Origin: Streptomyces sp. Tu 3180
Lineage (GTDB): Bacteria > Actinomycetota > Actinomycetes > Streptomycetales > Streptomycetaceae
Length of the DNA: 64,000 nucleotides
Assembly: GCF_009852415.1 (NCBI RefSeq)
Contig: NZ_WOXS01000002.1
Location: 3,512,001 to 3,576,000, forward strand
Reading direction: 5' to 3'
The translations under genes were made by a program, and so were the position numbers. Shown piece after piece: positions 45,342 to 54,796 of the stretch; within the stretch, counting starts at the first letter, position 1, and every line of letters starts with the position of its first letter. The notes under the pieces are model-generated. The model was not told the DNA's origin and did not search any database. It worked only from the letters and a program-made list of their open reading frames with translations.

Positions 45342-47921
45342 CTACTCGGTGGCGATGGCGTTCAGGACGTTCATCCGGCCCGCCCGGAACGCCGGGACCA
45401 GGGCCGCGAACAGACCCACGAAGGCCGACCCGATGAACACACCGATGATCGTCGGCCACGGGATGTCCAGGACCTTCAGGCCCTCCAGGGCGAGCAGCTG
45501 CTGGGCGGTGGCGCCCCAGCCCATGCCCAGTCCGAGGCCCAGCAGGGCGCCGAAGAGCGCGATCACCACCGACTCCATGCGGATCATGCGGCGCAGCTGC
45601 CGGCGCGAGAGGCCGATGGCCCGCATCAGGCCGATCTCCCGGGTGCGCTCCACCACCGACAGGGCCAGGGTGTTCACCACACCGAGGATCGCGACCACGA
45701 TCGCCAGGGCCAGCAGACCGTAGATCATGTTCAGCAGCTGGCCGATCTGGTCCTTCAGCGCGTCCTTGTAGTCGGTCTGGTCGCGCACGGTGTACTGCGG
45801 GTAGTCGTGCAGCGCGTCCTTCAGCGCCTTGTACGCGGCCTCCTGCTGCCCGTCCTTCGCCGCGGCGAAGAGCAGCGTGTCCAGCGGCATCCTGTCGGCC
45901 GGGACGTGCTCGGCGAGCGTGTCGATGGACGTGTACATCGCGCCGGCGTCGACGACGGCCTCACTGCTGGTGATCGCCCGGACCGTCAGCGCGCCCGTCG
46001 AGCCGTCCTTGAACGCGACCTCGATCTTCGAGCCGATGCCGATGCCGTGGTCCTTCGCGAAGTCCTCGTGGACGGACATCGAGCCGGGCCGGTAGGCGTC
46101 GGCGAGCTTCCCCTCGACCGTCTCGACCCGCAGGTCGGTCGCGTACGTCGGGTCGGCCGCCGTGATCGCGGTGTCCTCGACCGTCTTGCCGTCGGGCGTG
46201 GTGAAGTCCGCCTCGGTCCACTTGTACTCGGTGACCCGCTCCAGCCCCGGCGTCGACTTCACGGCCTCGACGGCCTGCGGGGTGATCAGCTGGCCGCTGT
46301 CGGACTGGATGATGAAGTCCGTGCCGACCGTCTTGTCGAGCTCCTCGGTGGCCGAGGCGACCATGGACGAGCCGACCACCGACAGACACGCCACCAGCGC
46401 CAGCCCGATCATCAGCGCGGCGCCGGTCGCGCCGGTGCGGCGCGGGTTGCGCAGGGCGTTGCGCTCGGCCATGCGGCCCACCGGGCCGAAGGCCCGCAGC
46501 AGGACCGCGCCGAGGACCCGGACCACGCCGCTCGCCAGCACCGGCCCGACGACGACGAAGCCGATCAGGGACAGCACCACGCCCAGCCCCAGCCACAGGG
46601 AGCCGTCCGTGGCCTTGTCCGCGGTGCCCGCCAGGTACAGGGCGGCGCCGCCGGCGCCGGTGAGGACCAGGCCGACCGCGCCCCGTATCCAGCCGGCCCT
46701 GCCGTCCGCCGGGGTCCCGGCGTCGCGCAGCGCGGCCATCGGGGAGATCTTCCCGGCGCGCCGCGCGGGCAGGTAGGCGGCCAGCACGGTGACGACGACG
46801 CCCAGGACCAGACCGAGCGCCGGGGTCGTCCACGCGACCGTGAGGTCGTCCGTGGACAGCTCCATGCCCATCATGCCCATGAGCTTCATCAGCCCGACCG
46901 CGAGGCCGACGCCCGCGCCGACGCCGAGCACCGAGCCGACGACGCCGAGCAGCAGCGCCTCGGCCAGCACCGAGCGGTTGACCTGGCTGCGGGAGGAGCC
47001 GATGGCCCGCATCAGGCCGATCTCCCGGGTGCGCTGGGCGACCAGCATGGAGAAGGTGTTGATGATCAGGAAGATGCCGACGAGGAAGGCGATCCCGGCG
47101 AAGCCGAGCATCGCGTACTTCATGACGCTCATGAAGCCCTCGAGGTCCTTCTGGTTGGCCTCCGCGGTCTCCTCGGCGGTCTGCACCTTGTAGTCGCCGC
47201 CGAGTTCGGCCAGGACGTTCTTCTTCAGCTGCGCGTCGCTGACGCCGGTCGCGGCGGTGACGTTGACGTTGGTGTAGACGCCGCTCTCGCCGACCAGGGC
47301 CCGCTGCGCGGTCCTCGTGTCCAGGTAGAAGATCGCGGCGCCGGGGTTGGTGACGGTGAAGTCGGCGATGCCGGAGATCTTCGCGGTGTGCGTGCCGACG
47401 GCGTTGATCACGCCGATCTCGTCACCGAGTTGCAGGCCGTGCTTGTCGGCGGTGTCGGCGTCCACCATCACCTGGTCCGGGCCCTCGGGCGCCGCACCGT
47501 CGGTGATCTTCATGGTCCGGGCGTCGTTGCCGTTCCAGCTGCCGACGATGGTCGGACCGCCGCTGGTGGGCGAGAGGCTGTCCTTGTCGCCGTCGACGAC
47601 GGTCACCGAGGTGGAGAAGACCGTGCCCTCGGCCGACTTCACGCCGTCCGCCCCGCGCACCTCGTCGAGCACCGAGGCCGGTATCACCGGCGGCTTGCCG
47701 TTGTCGGAGGTCGTCTCGCCGCTGTCGGAGGCGTTCTCGGCGCTCACCGTGACGTCCGAGGAGGTGGCCGCGAAGAGCTTGTCGAACGTCGTGTTCATCG
47801 TGTCCGTGAACACCAGCGTCCCGCACACGAACGCCACCGACAGCAGCACCGCCACCGCCGACAGCGCCATACGCCCCTTGTGCGCGAGGAAGTTGCGCAG
47901 CGAGGTCTTCAGGACGGTCAT
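45342..47921 (-). CDS. FtsX/MacB-type ABC permease (second system)
   Basis: Permease of 859 residues with the same two-module layout as the one at 17762. N-terminal LRNFLAHKGRMALSAVAVLLSVAFVCG is followed by an external domain with a Ser/Asp/Glu-rich segment (about 55-75), helices with LVAQRTREIGLMRAIGSSRSQVNRS, a second module starting NALRNPRRTGATGAALMIGLALV, and final helices with VVERTREIGLMRAIGLSRRQLRRMIRMESV. It pairs with the ATPase whose stop it overlaps by four bases (ATGA). Export or mechanotransmission in the envelope is inferred; the substrate is unknown. Confidence 0.93.
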   Translation of the reverse strand: MTVLKTSLRNFLAHKGRMALSAVAVLLSVAFVCGTLVFTDTMNTTFDKLFAATSSDVTVSAENASDSGETTSDNGKPPVIPASVLDEVRGADGVKSAEGTVFSTSVTVVDGDKDSLSPTSGGPTIVGSWNGNDARTMKITDGAAPEGPDQVMVDADTADKHGLQLGDEIGVINAVGTHTAKISGIADFTVTNPGAAIFYLDTRTAQRALVGESGVYTNVNVTAATGVSDAQLKKNVLAELGGDYKVQTAEETAEANQKDLEGFMSVMKYAMLGFAGIAFLVGIFLIINTFSMLVAQRTREIGLMRAIGSSRSQVNRSVLAEALLLGVVGSVLGVGAGVGLAVGLMKLMGMMGMELSTDDLTVAWTTPALGLVLGVVVTVLAAYLPARRAGKISPMAALRDAGTPADGRAGWIRGAVGLVLTGAGGAALYLAGTADKATDGSLWLGLGVVLSLIGFVVVGPVLASGVVRVLGAVLLRAFGPVGRMAERNALRNPRRTGATGAALMIGLALVACLSVVGSSMVASATEELDKTVGTDFIIQSDSGQLITPQAVEAVKSTPGLERVTEYKWTEADFTTPDGKTVEDTAITAADPTYATDLRVETVEGKLADAYRPGSMSVHEDFAKDHGIGIGSKIEVAFKDGSTGALTVRAITSSEAVVDAGAMYTSIDTLAEHVPADRMPLDTLLFAAAKDGQQEAAYKALKDALHDYPQYTVRDQTDYKDALKDQIGQLLNMIYGLLALAIVVAILGVVNTLALSVVERTREIGLMRAIGLSRRQLRRMIRMESVVIALFGALLGLGLGMGWGATAQQLLALEGLKVLDIPWPTIIGVFIGSAFVGLFAALVPAFRAGRMNVLNAIATE

Positions 47922-48706
47922 GACGTGCGCCCCCGGGCGTCGAAGTCCTTCATGCGGTCCAGCACCTGCTCGGCCGTCGGCTGGAACATCTCGTCGACGA
48001 TCCGGCCGTCGGCGAGGTACAGCACGCGGTCCGCGTACGAGGCGGCGACCGGGTCGTGGGTGACCATCACGATGGTCTGCCCCAGCTCGTCCACCGAGCG
48101 GCGCAGGAAGCCCAGCACCTCGGCGCCCGCGCGCGAGTCGAGGTTCCCGGTCGGCTCGTCACCGAAGATGATCTCCGGGCGGGCCGCCAGCGCCCGCGCC
48201 ACCGCGACCCGCTGCTGCTGACCGCCGGACAGCTGGGTCGGCCGGTGCTTCAGCCGCCCGGCGAGCCCCACGGTCTCCACCACCCGGTCCAGCCACGCCT
48301 TGTCGGGCTTGCGGCCGGCGATGTCCATGGGCAGCGTGATGTTCTCGAGCGCGTTGAGCGTCGGCAGCAGGTTGAACGCCTGGAAGATGAATCCGATCCG
48401 GTCCCGGCGCAGTTGTGTGAGCTTCTTGTCCTTCAGGCCGGTGATCTCGGTCTCGTCCAGGTGGATCTGCCCGCTGGTGACGGTGTCGAGCCCGGCCAGG
48501 CAGTGCATCAGCGTGGACTTGCCGGACCCCGAGGGACCCATGATCGCGGTGAACTGGCCGCGGGCGATGTCCACGTCGACGTGGTCGAGGGCGACGACGC
48601 GGGTCTCGCCGGACCCGTACGCCTTCACGACCTGCCGCGCCCGCGCGGCAACGGCCGTACGCCCTCCAGTACCCCCGTGCCTGGGAATGGTCACAGCCGA
48701 TGTCAC
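47918..48706 (-). CDS. ABC transporter ATPase, MacB/LolD type (second system)
   Basis: ATP-binding subunit of 262 residues. Walker A GPSGSGKST, FIFQAFNLLPTLNALENITL, signature LSGGQQQRVAVARALA, Walker B IIFGDEPTGNLDS and VMVTHDPVAA are intact. It is strikingly close to the ATPase at 16932-17702 over its whole length, including LMHCLAGLDT, the IAGRKPD segment and the C-terminal GRTS. AGGAG lies eight bases before the GTG at 48706. It overlaps the permease gene by four bases. The upstream divergent region to the MFS gene carries a palindrome CCGTAGTACGG. Confidence 0.94.
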   Translation of the reverse strand: MTSAVTIPRHGGTGGRTAVAARARQVVKAYGSGETRVVALDHVDVDIARGQFTAIMGPSGSGKSTLMHCLAGLDTVTSGQIHLDETEITGLKDKKLTQLRRDRIGFIFQAFNLLPTLNALENITLPMDIAGRKPDKAWLDRVVETVGLAGRLKHRPTQLSGGQQQRVAVARALAARPEIIFGDEPTGNLDSRAGAEVLGFLRRSVDELGQTIVMVTHDPVAASYADRVLYLADGRIVDEMFQPTAEQVLDRMKDFDARGRTS

Positions 48707-49141
48707 GGTAAGTCTCCTATGTCGGTCAGCAGATGAGAAAGCGATGCCGCGGCGCCCGCCGTCCTGCTCGACGGCCGCTTCGTGCGATTCCGTATGACGT
48801 GTTCAGTCTGGCGACGGGAGGGGGTCCCGCGCACTGGTGTTCAGCGCAGTCTCTTCCTGAGGAAAACCCCACCCCCGCCGGTGTGCCCAACCGCCCCCAG
48901 CGGCATAAAGCCAGCCTAAGGACGGCTTCCGCGCGTCTCGTCCTCCGCCGGTACGACACCTCCCCGAGCCGTAGTACGGAGGTACCCCTAGGGGCCGTCC
49001 TCCGACGGGCGGAGCACTTCTCGGGGTCGGCTCCGTCCGTCGGCCCACCCAGGCTCCACCCTCCCGCGACGTCAAGGTCAAGTGCGAAGCTGTCGGATGC
49101 AGGCAGGTGCACGGGGCAAGGACCGCGAGGAAGGATTCCGG
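48707..49141. promoter_or_regulatory. Divergent regulatory region between the ABC operon and the MFS exporter gene
   Basis: No gene is supported in these 435 bases. CCGTAGTACGG (48969-48979) is a perfect palindrome near the middle, preceded by GCCGGTACGACACC and followed by GAGGTACCCCTAGGGG. These repeated GTAC-containing elements look like response-regulator or TetR sites, and could co-control the two divergent exporters. CTTTATGCCG with CCTTAGGCTGG on the minus strand may include the ABC promoter. Confidence 0.35.
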
Positions 49142-50635
49142 GTGGACGGCACCAGACCGGTGACACGGGACACCGCACAGGGGACGGGGACCGACCGGCG
49201 CGCGGCCGTCGTCGCCGCCCTGATGCTCGCGATGGCGCTGGCCGCCCTCGACTCCACCATCGTCTCCACCGCCGTCCCGCAGATCGTCGGCGACCTCGGC
49301 GGCTTCTCCTACTTCTCCTGGCTGTTCTCCGGCTATCTGCTGGCCGTCACCGTCACCCTCCCCGTGTACGGCAAGCTGTCCGACACCTTCGGCCGCAAAC
49401 CGGTCCTCGTCGCGGGCGCGGCGCTGTTCCTGCTGGGCTCGCTGCTGTGCGCCCTGGCCTGGAACATGGCCGCGCTCATCGCCTTCCGCGTCGTGCAGGG
49501 CCTGGGCGGCGGCGCCCTCCAGGGCACGGTGCAGACGCTCGCCGCCGACCTGTACCCGCTCGAGCAGCGCCCGAAGATCCAGGCCCGCCTCTCCACGGTC
49601 TGGGCGGTCTCCGCGGTCGCCGGCCCCGGCATCGGCGGCCTCCTCGCCACCTACGCCGACTGGCGCTGGATCTTCCTGGTCAACCTGCCCGTGGGGGCGG
49701 TGGCGTTGTGGCTGATCGTCCGTCACCTGCGGGAGCCCGCGAGGGAGTCGCCGGCACGGGCGCGCGTCGACTGGGCGGGCGCGCTGGCGATCTTCGCCTG
49801 CGGCGGCGTCCTGCTCACCGCCCTCGTCCAGGGCGGAGTGGCCTGGCCCTGGCTGTCCGCGCCCTCCCTCGCCCTGACCGCGACGGGGCTCGCGCTCCTG
49901 GCGGTGGTGATCCTGGTGGAGCGCCGCGCGGCGGACCCGATCATCCCCGGCTGGGTGTGGCGCCGCCGCACGATCGCCGCGGTCAACCTCGCCCTGGGCG
50001 CACTGGGCCTGCTCATGGTCGCCCCGGCCGTCTTCCTGCCCACCTACGCCCAGGCGGTGCTCGGCCTCGCCCCGGTGGCCGCCGGATTCGTGCTCTCCGT
50101 GTGGACGGTGACCTGGCCGGTCTCGGCGGCCCTCAGCCAGCACGTCTACCGCCGCATCGGCTTCCGCAGCACCGCGATGCTCGGCATCGGCACGGCCGCG
50201 CTGATCCTCTTCTCCTTCCCCCTCCTCCCCTACCCGGGCGAGGCCTGGCAGCCCACCCTGCTGATGCTCCTGCTGGGCGCCGCCCTCGGCCTCTTCCAGC
50301 TCCCCCTGATCGTCGGCGTGCAGTCGTCGGTGGTGTGGGAGGAACGCGGCACGGCGACCGCGTCGATCCTCTTCTGCCGGCAGACCGGCCAGACCGTCGG
50401 CGCGGCGCTGTTCGGCGCGGTGGCCAACGGCGTCCTGGCCGCCCGCCCGGGCGGCGCGGGCGACCTGGACTCGGTGACCCGGGCGCTCGACGGGGGCACC
50501 GTCCCCGAGCCGACCCGCCGGGCCATCGCCGACGCCGTCCACGCGGTCTACCTGGGCGCGGCGGGCGCGGCGGCCCTGGCGTTCCTGGTGCTGCTGGTGC
50601 TCGCGCCGCGCCGGTTCCCGCTGCTCAAGGACTGA
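49142..50635 (+). CDS. MFS drug exporter, DHA2 (EmrB/QacA) type
   Basis: Proton-coupled multidrug antiporter of 497 residues with 14 predicted membrane segments. Motif D1-like LDSTIVSTAVPQIVGDLGG lies in helix 1, motif A GKLSDTFGRKPVLVAGA between helices 2 and 3, motif B RVVQGLGGGALQGTVQTL, and motif C GPGIGGLLATYADWRWIFLVNLPVG in helix 5. GTG at 49142 is chosen because GGAAGGA lies six bases upstream; the frame extends back to 49082. No adjacent TetR/MarR regulator is present, which is unusual for this family. The substrate is unknown. Confidence 0.92.
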   Translation: MDGTRPVTRDTAQGTGTDRRAAVVAALMLAMALAALDSTIVSTAVPQIVGDLGGFSYFSWLFSGYLLAVTVTLPVYGKLSDTFGRKPVLVAGAALFLLGSLLCALAWNMAALIAFRVVQGLGGGALQGTVQTLAADLYPLEQRPKIQARLSTVWAVSAVAGPGIGGLLATYADWRWIFLVNLPVGAVALWLIVRHLREPARESPARARVDWAGALAIFACGGVLLTALVQGGVAWPWLSAPSLALTATGLALLAVVILVERRAADPIIPGWVWRRRTIAAVNLALGALGLLMVAPAVFLPTYAQAVLGLAPVAAGFVLSVWTVTWPVSAALSQHVYRRIGFRSTAMLGIGTAALILFSFPLLPYPGEAWQPTLLMLLLGAALGLFQLPLIVGVQSSVVWEERGTATASILFCRQTGQTVGAALFGAVANGVLAARPGGAGDLDSVTRALDGGTVPEPTRRAIADAVHAVYLGAAGAAALAFLVLLVLAPRRFPLLKD

Positions 50636-50728
50636 GCGGTCCCGGCGGGACGGCCGGCCCCGTCCGCGACGGCGAGGAATCCCGCGGGCCGGCCCCCGCC
50701 CTCCGCGCGCCGGTCCGGCGGGTGCCCG

Positions 50729-51113
50729 TCACCTCTCCCGGTCGAACCAGGCGGTGGACCGCGACAGGAACAGCAGGACGACCACGGGCACCCCGCCCGC
50801 GACGCGCAGCGCGGCGTCCACGAACCGCTCGGGCGCCGTCGCGTCGAACACCTGGCTGAACGACCCGAAGAGGACGAACACCATCACCACGACGACGGTG
50901 AGCCGCACCCCGTTCCCCGCGCCGCCGCCGAACGTCAGGGCGAGCAGCGCGCACCCCCGGACCGGCGGCCACGGCGCCACCGGCTCGCCCGGGCCGTGGG
51001 ACGTCAGCCCCCAGGGAGGCGACGACCGCCAGTCCGGCGAGGGCCGTCGCGAACAACAGCAGTCGGGCCGCGCGCACCTGACGGGGCGTCACAATGCCGG
51101 CCGGCGCGCTCAT
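50729..51113 (-). pseudogene. Small integral membrane protein gene with a one-base frameshift
   Basis: From ATG 51113 one frame gives MSAPAGIVTPRQVRAARLLL and continues FATALAGLAVVASLG, a clear membrane-protein start. The continuation THGPGEPVAPWPPV-like, then RGCALLALTFGGGAGNGVRLTVVVVMVFVLFG and LRVAGGVPVVVLLFLSRSTAWFDRER, is in the next frame. The switch falls at a five-base C run on the plus strand (51008-51012). Removing one base gives an uninterrupted 127-residue protein with about four hydrophobic segments. No family is recognised. It is either a genuine decay or a homopolymer error. It converges with the MFS gene. Confidence 0.65.
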
Positions 51114-51410
51114 CCGGTTCCCCGTCGCTCCTCACGGACCCGCCCGATGCGGGGAACGAGATCCTCCCCGCGGTCCCGCTCCCCGCGCAACCCGAGGCGC
51201 CCGCGGAGGACCCCCGGGGCCGCCGAAAGCCCGGGTTAACGCGGGTAACACCCCCAGGTCGGCCCGCGTTTCCCATACCGACCGATCAGTTTGGCCAAAA
51301 CGCAGCGCGTTCCAGGGCGCGCGAGTAACGTGCGGGACCCGCTCCCCCGCCCCACCCCCCTCACCTCCCTGCGGTCCCCGCACGGACCCGAGCCACGCAA
51401 GGAGCACGGG

Positions 51411-51950
51411 ATGTCCTTCGACCCGTACCCGTCCCCACGGGACCCGTCCCCGTTCCCATGGGACCCGTCCCCGTCCCCGCGCCGGAACCCGTATCCCCAT
51501 CCCCCCGCCTCCGCCCGGCCCGCCCACGAGCCGTTCCCCGCCCCCTTCCCCCCCACCCCTCCCTCCCCCTCCTACGCCGCCCACCCCCGGCAGCCCTCCG
51601 CCCCGCCCGCCCAGGAACCCCGGCGGACCCCCCTCCACCCGCCGCTCGGACACCACAGCGACCTCCGGCACCTGCGCAGCGCCTACCGGTGGCAGCGCCG
51701 CACCGCCACCCTCACCGCGCTCGGGTACTTCGTCCTCTTCCTGGTCCTGTCGGCGTTCGCGCCGTCCTTCATGACCGGCACCGTCACCGGCGAGATCCCC
51801 ACCGGTCTGCTGCTCGCCCTGCTCCAGGTCCCCGTCACCTGGCTGGCGATCGCGATGTACGAGGGCACCGCCCGCCGCCGCGTCGACCCCCTCGCGGACC
51901 TCATCCGCAGGCAGGCCGCGCTGGACGCCAAGCGGGAGGCGACGCGGTGA
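51411..51950 (+). CDS. DUF485 membrane protein, accessory to the SSS symporter
   Basis: Protein of 179 residues. The first 85 are a disordered Pro/Ser/Arg-rich tail (DPYPSPRDPSPFPWDPSPSP). A DUF485 domain follows with YRWQRRTATLTALGYFVLFLVLSAFAPSFM and LLLALLQVPVTWLAIAMYEGTA (two membrane helices) and the charged end RRVDPLADLIRRQAALDAKREA. DUF485 proteins pair with acetate/monocarboxylate:Na+ symporters, as here, where the next gene overlaps by four bases (GTGA). AAGGAG lies seven bases before the ATG at 51411. Confidence 0.88.
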   Translation: MSFDPYPSPRDPSPFPWDPSPSPRRNPYPHPPASARPAHEPFPAPFPPTPPSPSYAAHPRQPSAPPAQEPRRTPLHPPLGHHSDLRHLRSAYRWQRRTATLTALGYFVLFLVLSAFAPSFMTGTVTGEIPTGLLLALLQVPVTWLAIAMYEGTARRRVDPLADLIRRQAALDAKREATR

Positions 51951-53563
51951 ACCCGGAGTTCAGCGGGAACGCGCAGGCCATGGCCCTCGTCGGCTTCTGC
52001 GCCGTCGCCACGGTCACCCTGCTGCTGTGCGTGATGACCGGCCCCGACCGCGACGACCTCGACGAGTTCTACACCGGCTACGGCTCCCTGTCCCCCTTCC
52101 GCAACGGCCTGGCCGTCGCCGGCGACTACATCTCCGCCGCGACCGTCCTCGGCACCGGCGGCGTCATCGCCCTGTTCGGGTACGACGGGATCGTCCTCGC
52201 CCTGAGCACCGCCCTGTCCCTGATGCTGCTGATGTTCCTGCTGGCCGAACCGCTGCGCAACGCGGGCCGGTTCACCATGGGCGACGCGCTGACCCGGCGC
52301 ATGCCGCAGGGACGCGGGATACGCATCGCCGCGTGCGCCGTCACCCTCGCCGCGCTGCTGCCGATGATGCTGGTGCAGCTCGCCGGCACCGGACAGCTGA
52401 TGGCCTTCATCCTGGGCTTCTCCGGCGAGTCGCTGCAGACCGGCTGCATCGTCGGGGTGGGGGCGCTGATGATCAGTTACGCGGCGATCGGCGGGATGAA
52501 GGGCACCGCCCTCATCCAGATCCTGAAGATCGTGATGCTGCTCGGCTCCGGCATCGTCGTCGCCGCCCTCGTCCTGAACAGGTTCGACTGGGATCCGGGC
52601 GCCCTCTTCGACGCGGCCGCCGACAACAGCGGCGTCGGCTCCGCCTTCCTCTCCCCCGGCCTCCAGTTCGCCGGCGGCGCCAGCCCCGGCCTGGACATGA
52701 TCACCTCGCAGCTGACGGTCGTCCTCGGCGGCGCCTGCCTCCCCCACGTCACCATGCGCATGTACACCGCCTCCAGCGCCCGCCAGGTGCGCCGCTCGAT
52801 GTCCTGGGCGGTGTCGAGCGTGGCCCTGTTCGTCCTCGTCATCACCGTCGTCGGCTTCGGCGCGACCGCGCTGATCGGGCGGGCCGCGATCGCCGAGGCC
52901 GACCCGCGCGGCAACACCGCCTATCTCCTCGGCTCCCAGGCCGTGTTCGGCCCGGAGGTGACCACGGCGGAGACCTTCCTCTTCACCACCGTCACCACGG
53001 CGATCTTCCTCACCGTCCTGGCCTCCGTCGCCGGCATGATCCTGGCCTGCGCCAACTCCCTGGCCCACGACGTCTTCGCGGCCCGCGTCCAGGAGATGTC
53101 ACCGCGCCGCGAGATGACCCTGGCCCGCCTCTCCGCGCTCGCGGTGGGCGTCCCCGCGATCCTGCTCGCCACCCTGGTGCAGCACCACAGCCTGCAGCCC
53201 CTGGTCACCCTGTCCTTCTGCCTCGGCGCCTCCGCCGTCGCGCCCGCCCTCGTCTACAGCCTCTTCTGGCGCCGCTACACCCGGACCGGCCTGCTCGCCA
53301 CCCTCATCGGCGGCTCCCTGGCCGTACTGCTGCTGATGCCGGGCACCAACCTGGTCTCCGGCTCCCCCGTCTCCGCCTTCCCCGACGCCGACTTCAACTG
53401 GTTCCCCTTCACCACCACCGGGCTGCTCTCCATCCCCGCCGGCTTCGCCTGCGGCTGGCTCGGCACGATGGCCTCCGGCCGGGCCAGGGCGGAGGAACAG
53501 CGACAGCAGTACGAGGCGGTGGAGGCGTGGATCCTCGCGGGGGCCGCGCGAAGGCGGAACTGA
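51947..53563 (+). CDS. Sodium:solute symporter (SSS), ActP/MctC-like monocarboxylate transporter
   Basis: Membrane transporter of 538 residues with about 13 helices. DLDEFYTGYGSLSPFRNGLAVAGDYISAAT is the typical opening with the Na+-site region, followed by LMISYAAIGGMKGTALIQILKIV, FGATALIGRA and MILACANSLAHDVFAAR with the conserved Ala/Asn-rich helix. The DUF485 partner and the DLDEFY-type start point to acetate, pyruvate or similar monocarboxylates as substrates. GGGAGG lies eight bases before the GTG at 51947. A C-terminal cytosolic tail is Glu/Arg-rich. Confidence 0.9.
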   Translation: MNPEFSGNAQAMALVGFCAVATVTLLLCVMTGPDRDDLDEFYTGYGSLSPFRNGLAVAGDYISAATVLGTGGVIALFGYDGIVLALSTALSLMLLMFLLAEPLRNAGRFTMGDALTRRMPQGRGIRIAACAVTLAALLPMMLVQLAGTGQLMAFILGFSGESLQTGCIVGVGALMISYAAIGGMKGTALIQILKIVMLLGSGIVVAALVLNRFDWDPGALFDAAADNSGVGSAFLSPGLQFAGGASPGLDMITSQLTVVLGGACLPHVTMRMYTASSARQVRRSMSWAVSSVALFVLVITVVGFGATALIGRAAIAEADPRGNTAYLLGSQAVFGPEVTTAETFLFTTVTTAIFLTVLASVAGMILACANSLAHDVFAARVQEMSPRREMTLARLSALAVGVPAILLATLVQHHSLQPLVTLSFCLGASAVAPALVYSLFWRRYTRTGLLATLIGGSLAVLLLMPGTNLVSGSPVSAFPDADFNWFPFTTTGLLSIPAGFACGWLGTMASGRARAEEQRQQYEAVEAWILAGAARRRN

Positions 53564-53565
53564 GA

Positions 53566-53635
53566 CGGACCGAGGTGGCCCGGGGCGGGACCGAGGTGAA
53601 CCGAGGCGGACCGAGGTGGCCCGGGGCGGGACCGA
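53566..53635. repeat. 29-bp direct repeat, two copies 41 bp apart
   Basis: A unit beginning CGGACCGAGGTGGCCCGG occurs at 53566-53594 and 53607-53635, exactly repeated, right after the symporter stop. Shorter GGACCGA/GGGACCGAGG echoes flank it. It is non-coding. Confidence 0.75.
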
Positions 53636-53707
53636 AGCGGGACCGAGGACGCGTGCGACCGCCCCCTCCCCCGGGAACGCCCCGGGCCCCCCGGCGCCTC
53701 GGGCCCC

Positions 53708-54592
53708 CTACTCCACCACCCGCCCCGTCAGCGCGCTGAGGCTGGCGCACACGTGGTCCATGTGCGCCTGCACCTCCTCCCGCCTCTCCGCGTGCTCGCG
53801 CAGCACCCGCTCGGTCTCCCGCTCGATGTCCTCCGCCCGCACCCGCGCCTCGGCGAGCAACTGCTCCGCGCGCTCCTCCGCCTCCTCCTGGAGCCGCCGG
53901 GACTCCTGCTCCGCGTCGGCGAAGACCTGCTTCGCCCCGGCCAGCACGCCCTCGGCCCGCTCCACCGCCTCCGCGTGACGGGCCTCCAGCCCGGCCACCC
54001 GTTCGGTCTCCTCCCGCTCCGCCCGGGCCAGCCGTTCCTGCTGCTCCCCGGTGCGCTCGGCCAGCATCCCGGCGGTGCGCCGGCGCATCTCCCGCACCGC
54101 CTCCAGGGCCTCCGCGCGCCGCTCCTTCACCTCGGCCCGGGCCGCGACCCGGATCTCGTCGGCCTCCGTGCGGGCCGCGAGCAGCCGCTGCCGGGCCTCC
54201 TCGTCGGCGTCGGCGCGCACCGTGTCGGCGTGCGCCTGCGCGGCCTCCTGCACGCCGGCCGCCTCGTCCCGCGCCAGGTCCCCGATCCGCTGCGCCTCCC
54301 GGCGGGCCTCCTCCCGCACGGCCGCCGCCTCCACCTGGACCAGCTCGAACAGCCGCCGGGCGTTCTCCCCGAGCGACTCGTACGTCTGCGGAGCCAGCCC
54401 CGCCACCCGCTCCCGCAGCCGCTCCACCTCCTCCTCCATCTCCCGGGCCAGCACGGTGAGCCGCGCGGCCCGCTCCCAGGCGGCGTCACGATCCGCACAG
54501 AGGGCATCGACGTACGCGATCACCTGCAGGGGGCGGTAACCACGCCCCCGCACGACCTCGAAGCCCTGCGACGACACCGATGCGCTGCTCAT
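53708..54592 (-). CDS. Long coiled-coil (DivIVA-like) protein
   Basis: Soluble protein of 294 residues. The N-terminus VVRGRGYRPLQVIAYVDALCADRDAAWERA resembles the start of DivIVA-type or cellulose-binding-annotated cytoskeletal proteins of Streptomyces. From about residue 45 almost the whole chain is heptad-rich coiled-coil dominated by Glu, Ala and Arg (for example ERLARAEREETERVAGLEAR, EEAEERAEQLLAEARVRAED). It probably self-assembles and may scaffold polar or membrane processes; direct evidence is lacking. AAGGGG lies upstream of the ATG at 54592. It is 200 bases downstream of, and on the same strand as, the deaminase/SUKH gene. Confidence 0.8.
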   Translation of the reverse strand: MSSASVSSQGFEVVRGRGYRPLQVIAYVDALCADRDAAWERAARLTVLAREMEEEVERLRERVAGLAPQTYESLGENARRLFELVQVEAAAVREEARREAQRIGDLARDEAAGVQEAAQAHADTVRADADEEARQRLLAARTEADEIRVAARAEVKERRAEALEAVREMRRRTAGMLAERTGEQQERLARAEREETERVAGLEARHAEAVERAEGVLAGAKQVFADAEQESRRLQEEAEERAEQLLAEARVRAEDIERETERVLREHAERREEVQAHMDHVCASLSALTGRVVE

Positions 54593-54725
54593 CCTGGAAC
54601 CCCTTCACCGGACGGACCCGAAGCCCAGCACGACGACCGAGCACGAAATGGGATGATTCGCGCACATCTTGATGGATCACACGGAAGTGTTCATAACGCG
54701 ACACTCCGCGAGGAGGACATGCAAA

Positions 54726-54761
54726 AGCCGGGCCCGGTCGTCGTACCGACCGGGCCCGGCT
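54726..54761 (-). terminator. Intrinsic terminator of the minus-strand toxin/immunity-type operon
   Basis: Perfect 15-bp arms (54726-54740 and 54747-54761) with a TCGTAC loop, followed on the minus strand by TTT. It ends 35 bases after the deaminase/SUKH-4 stop. Confidence 0.85.
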
Positions 54762-54796
54762 CCTCGCGCACCGGGCGGGGGATCAGCGGCGGCGGC

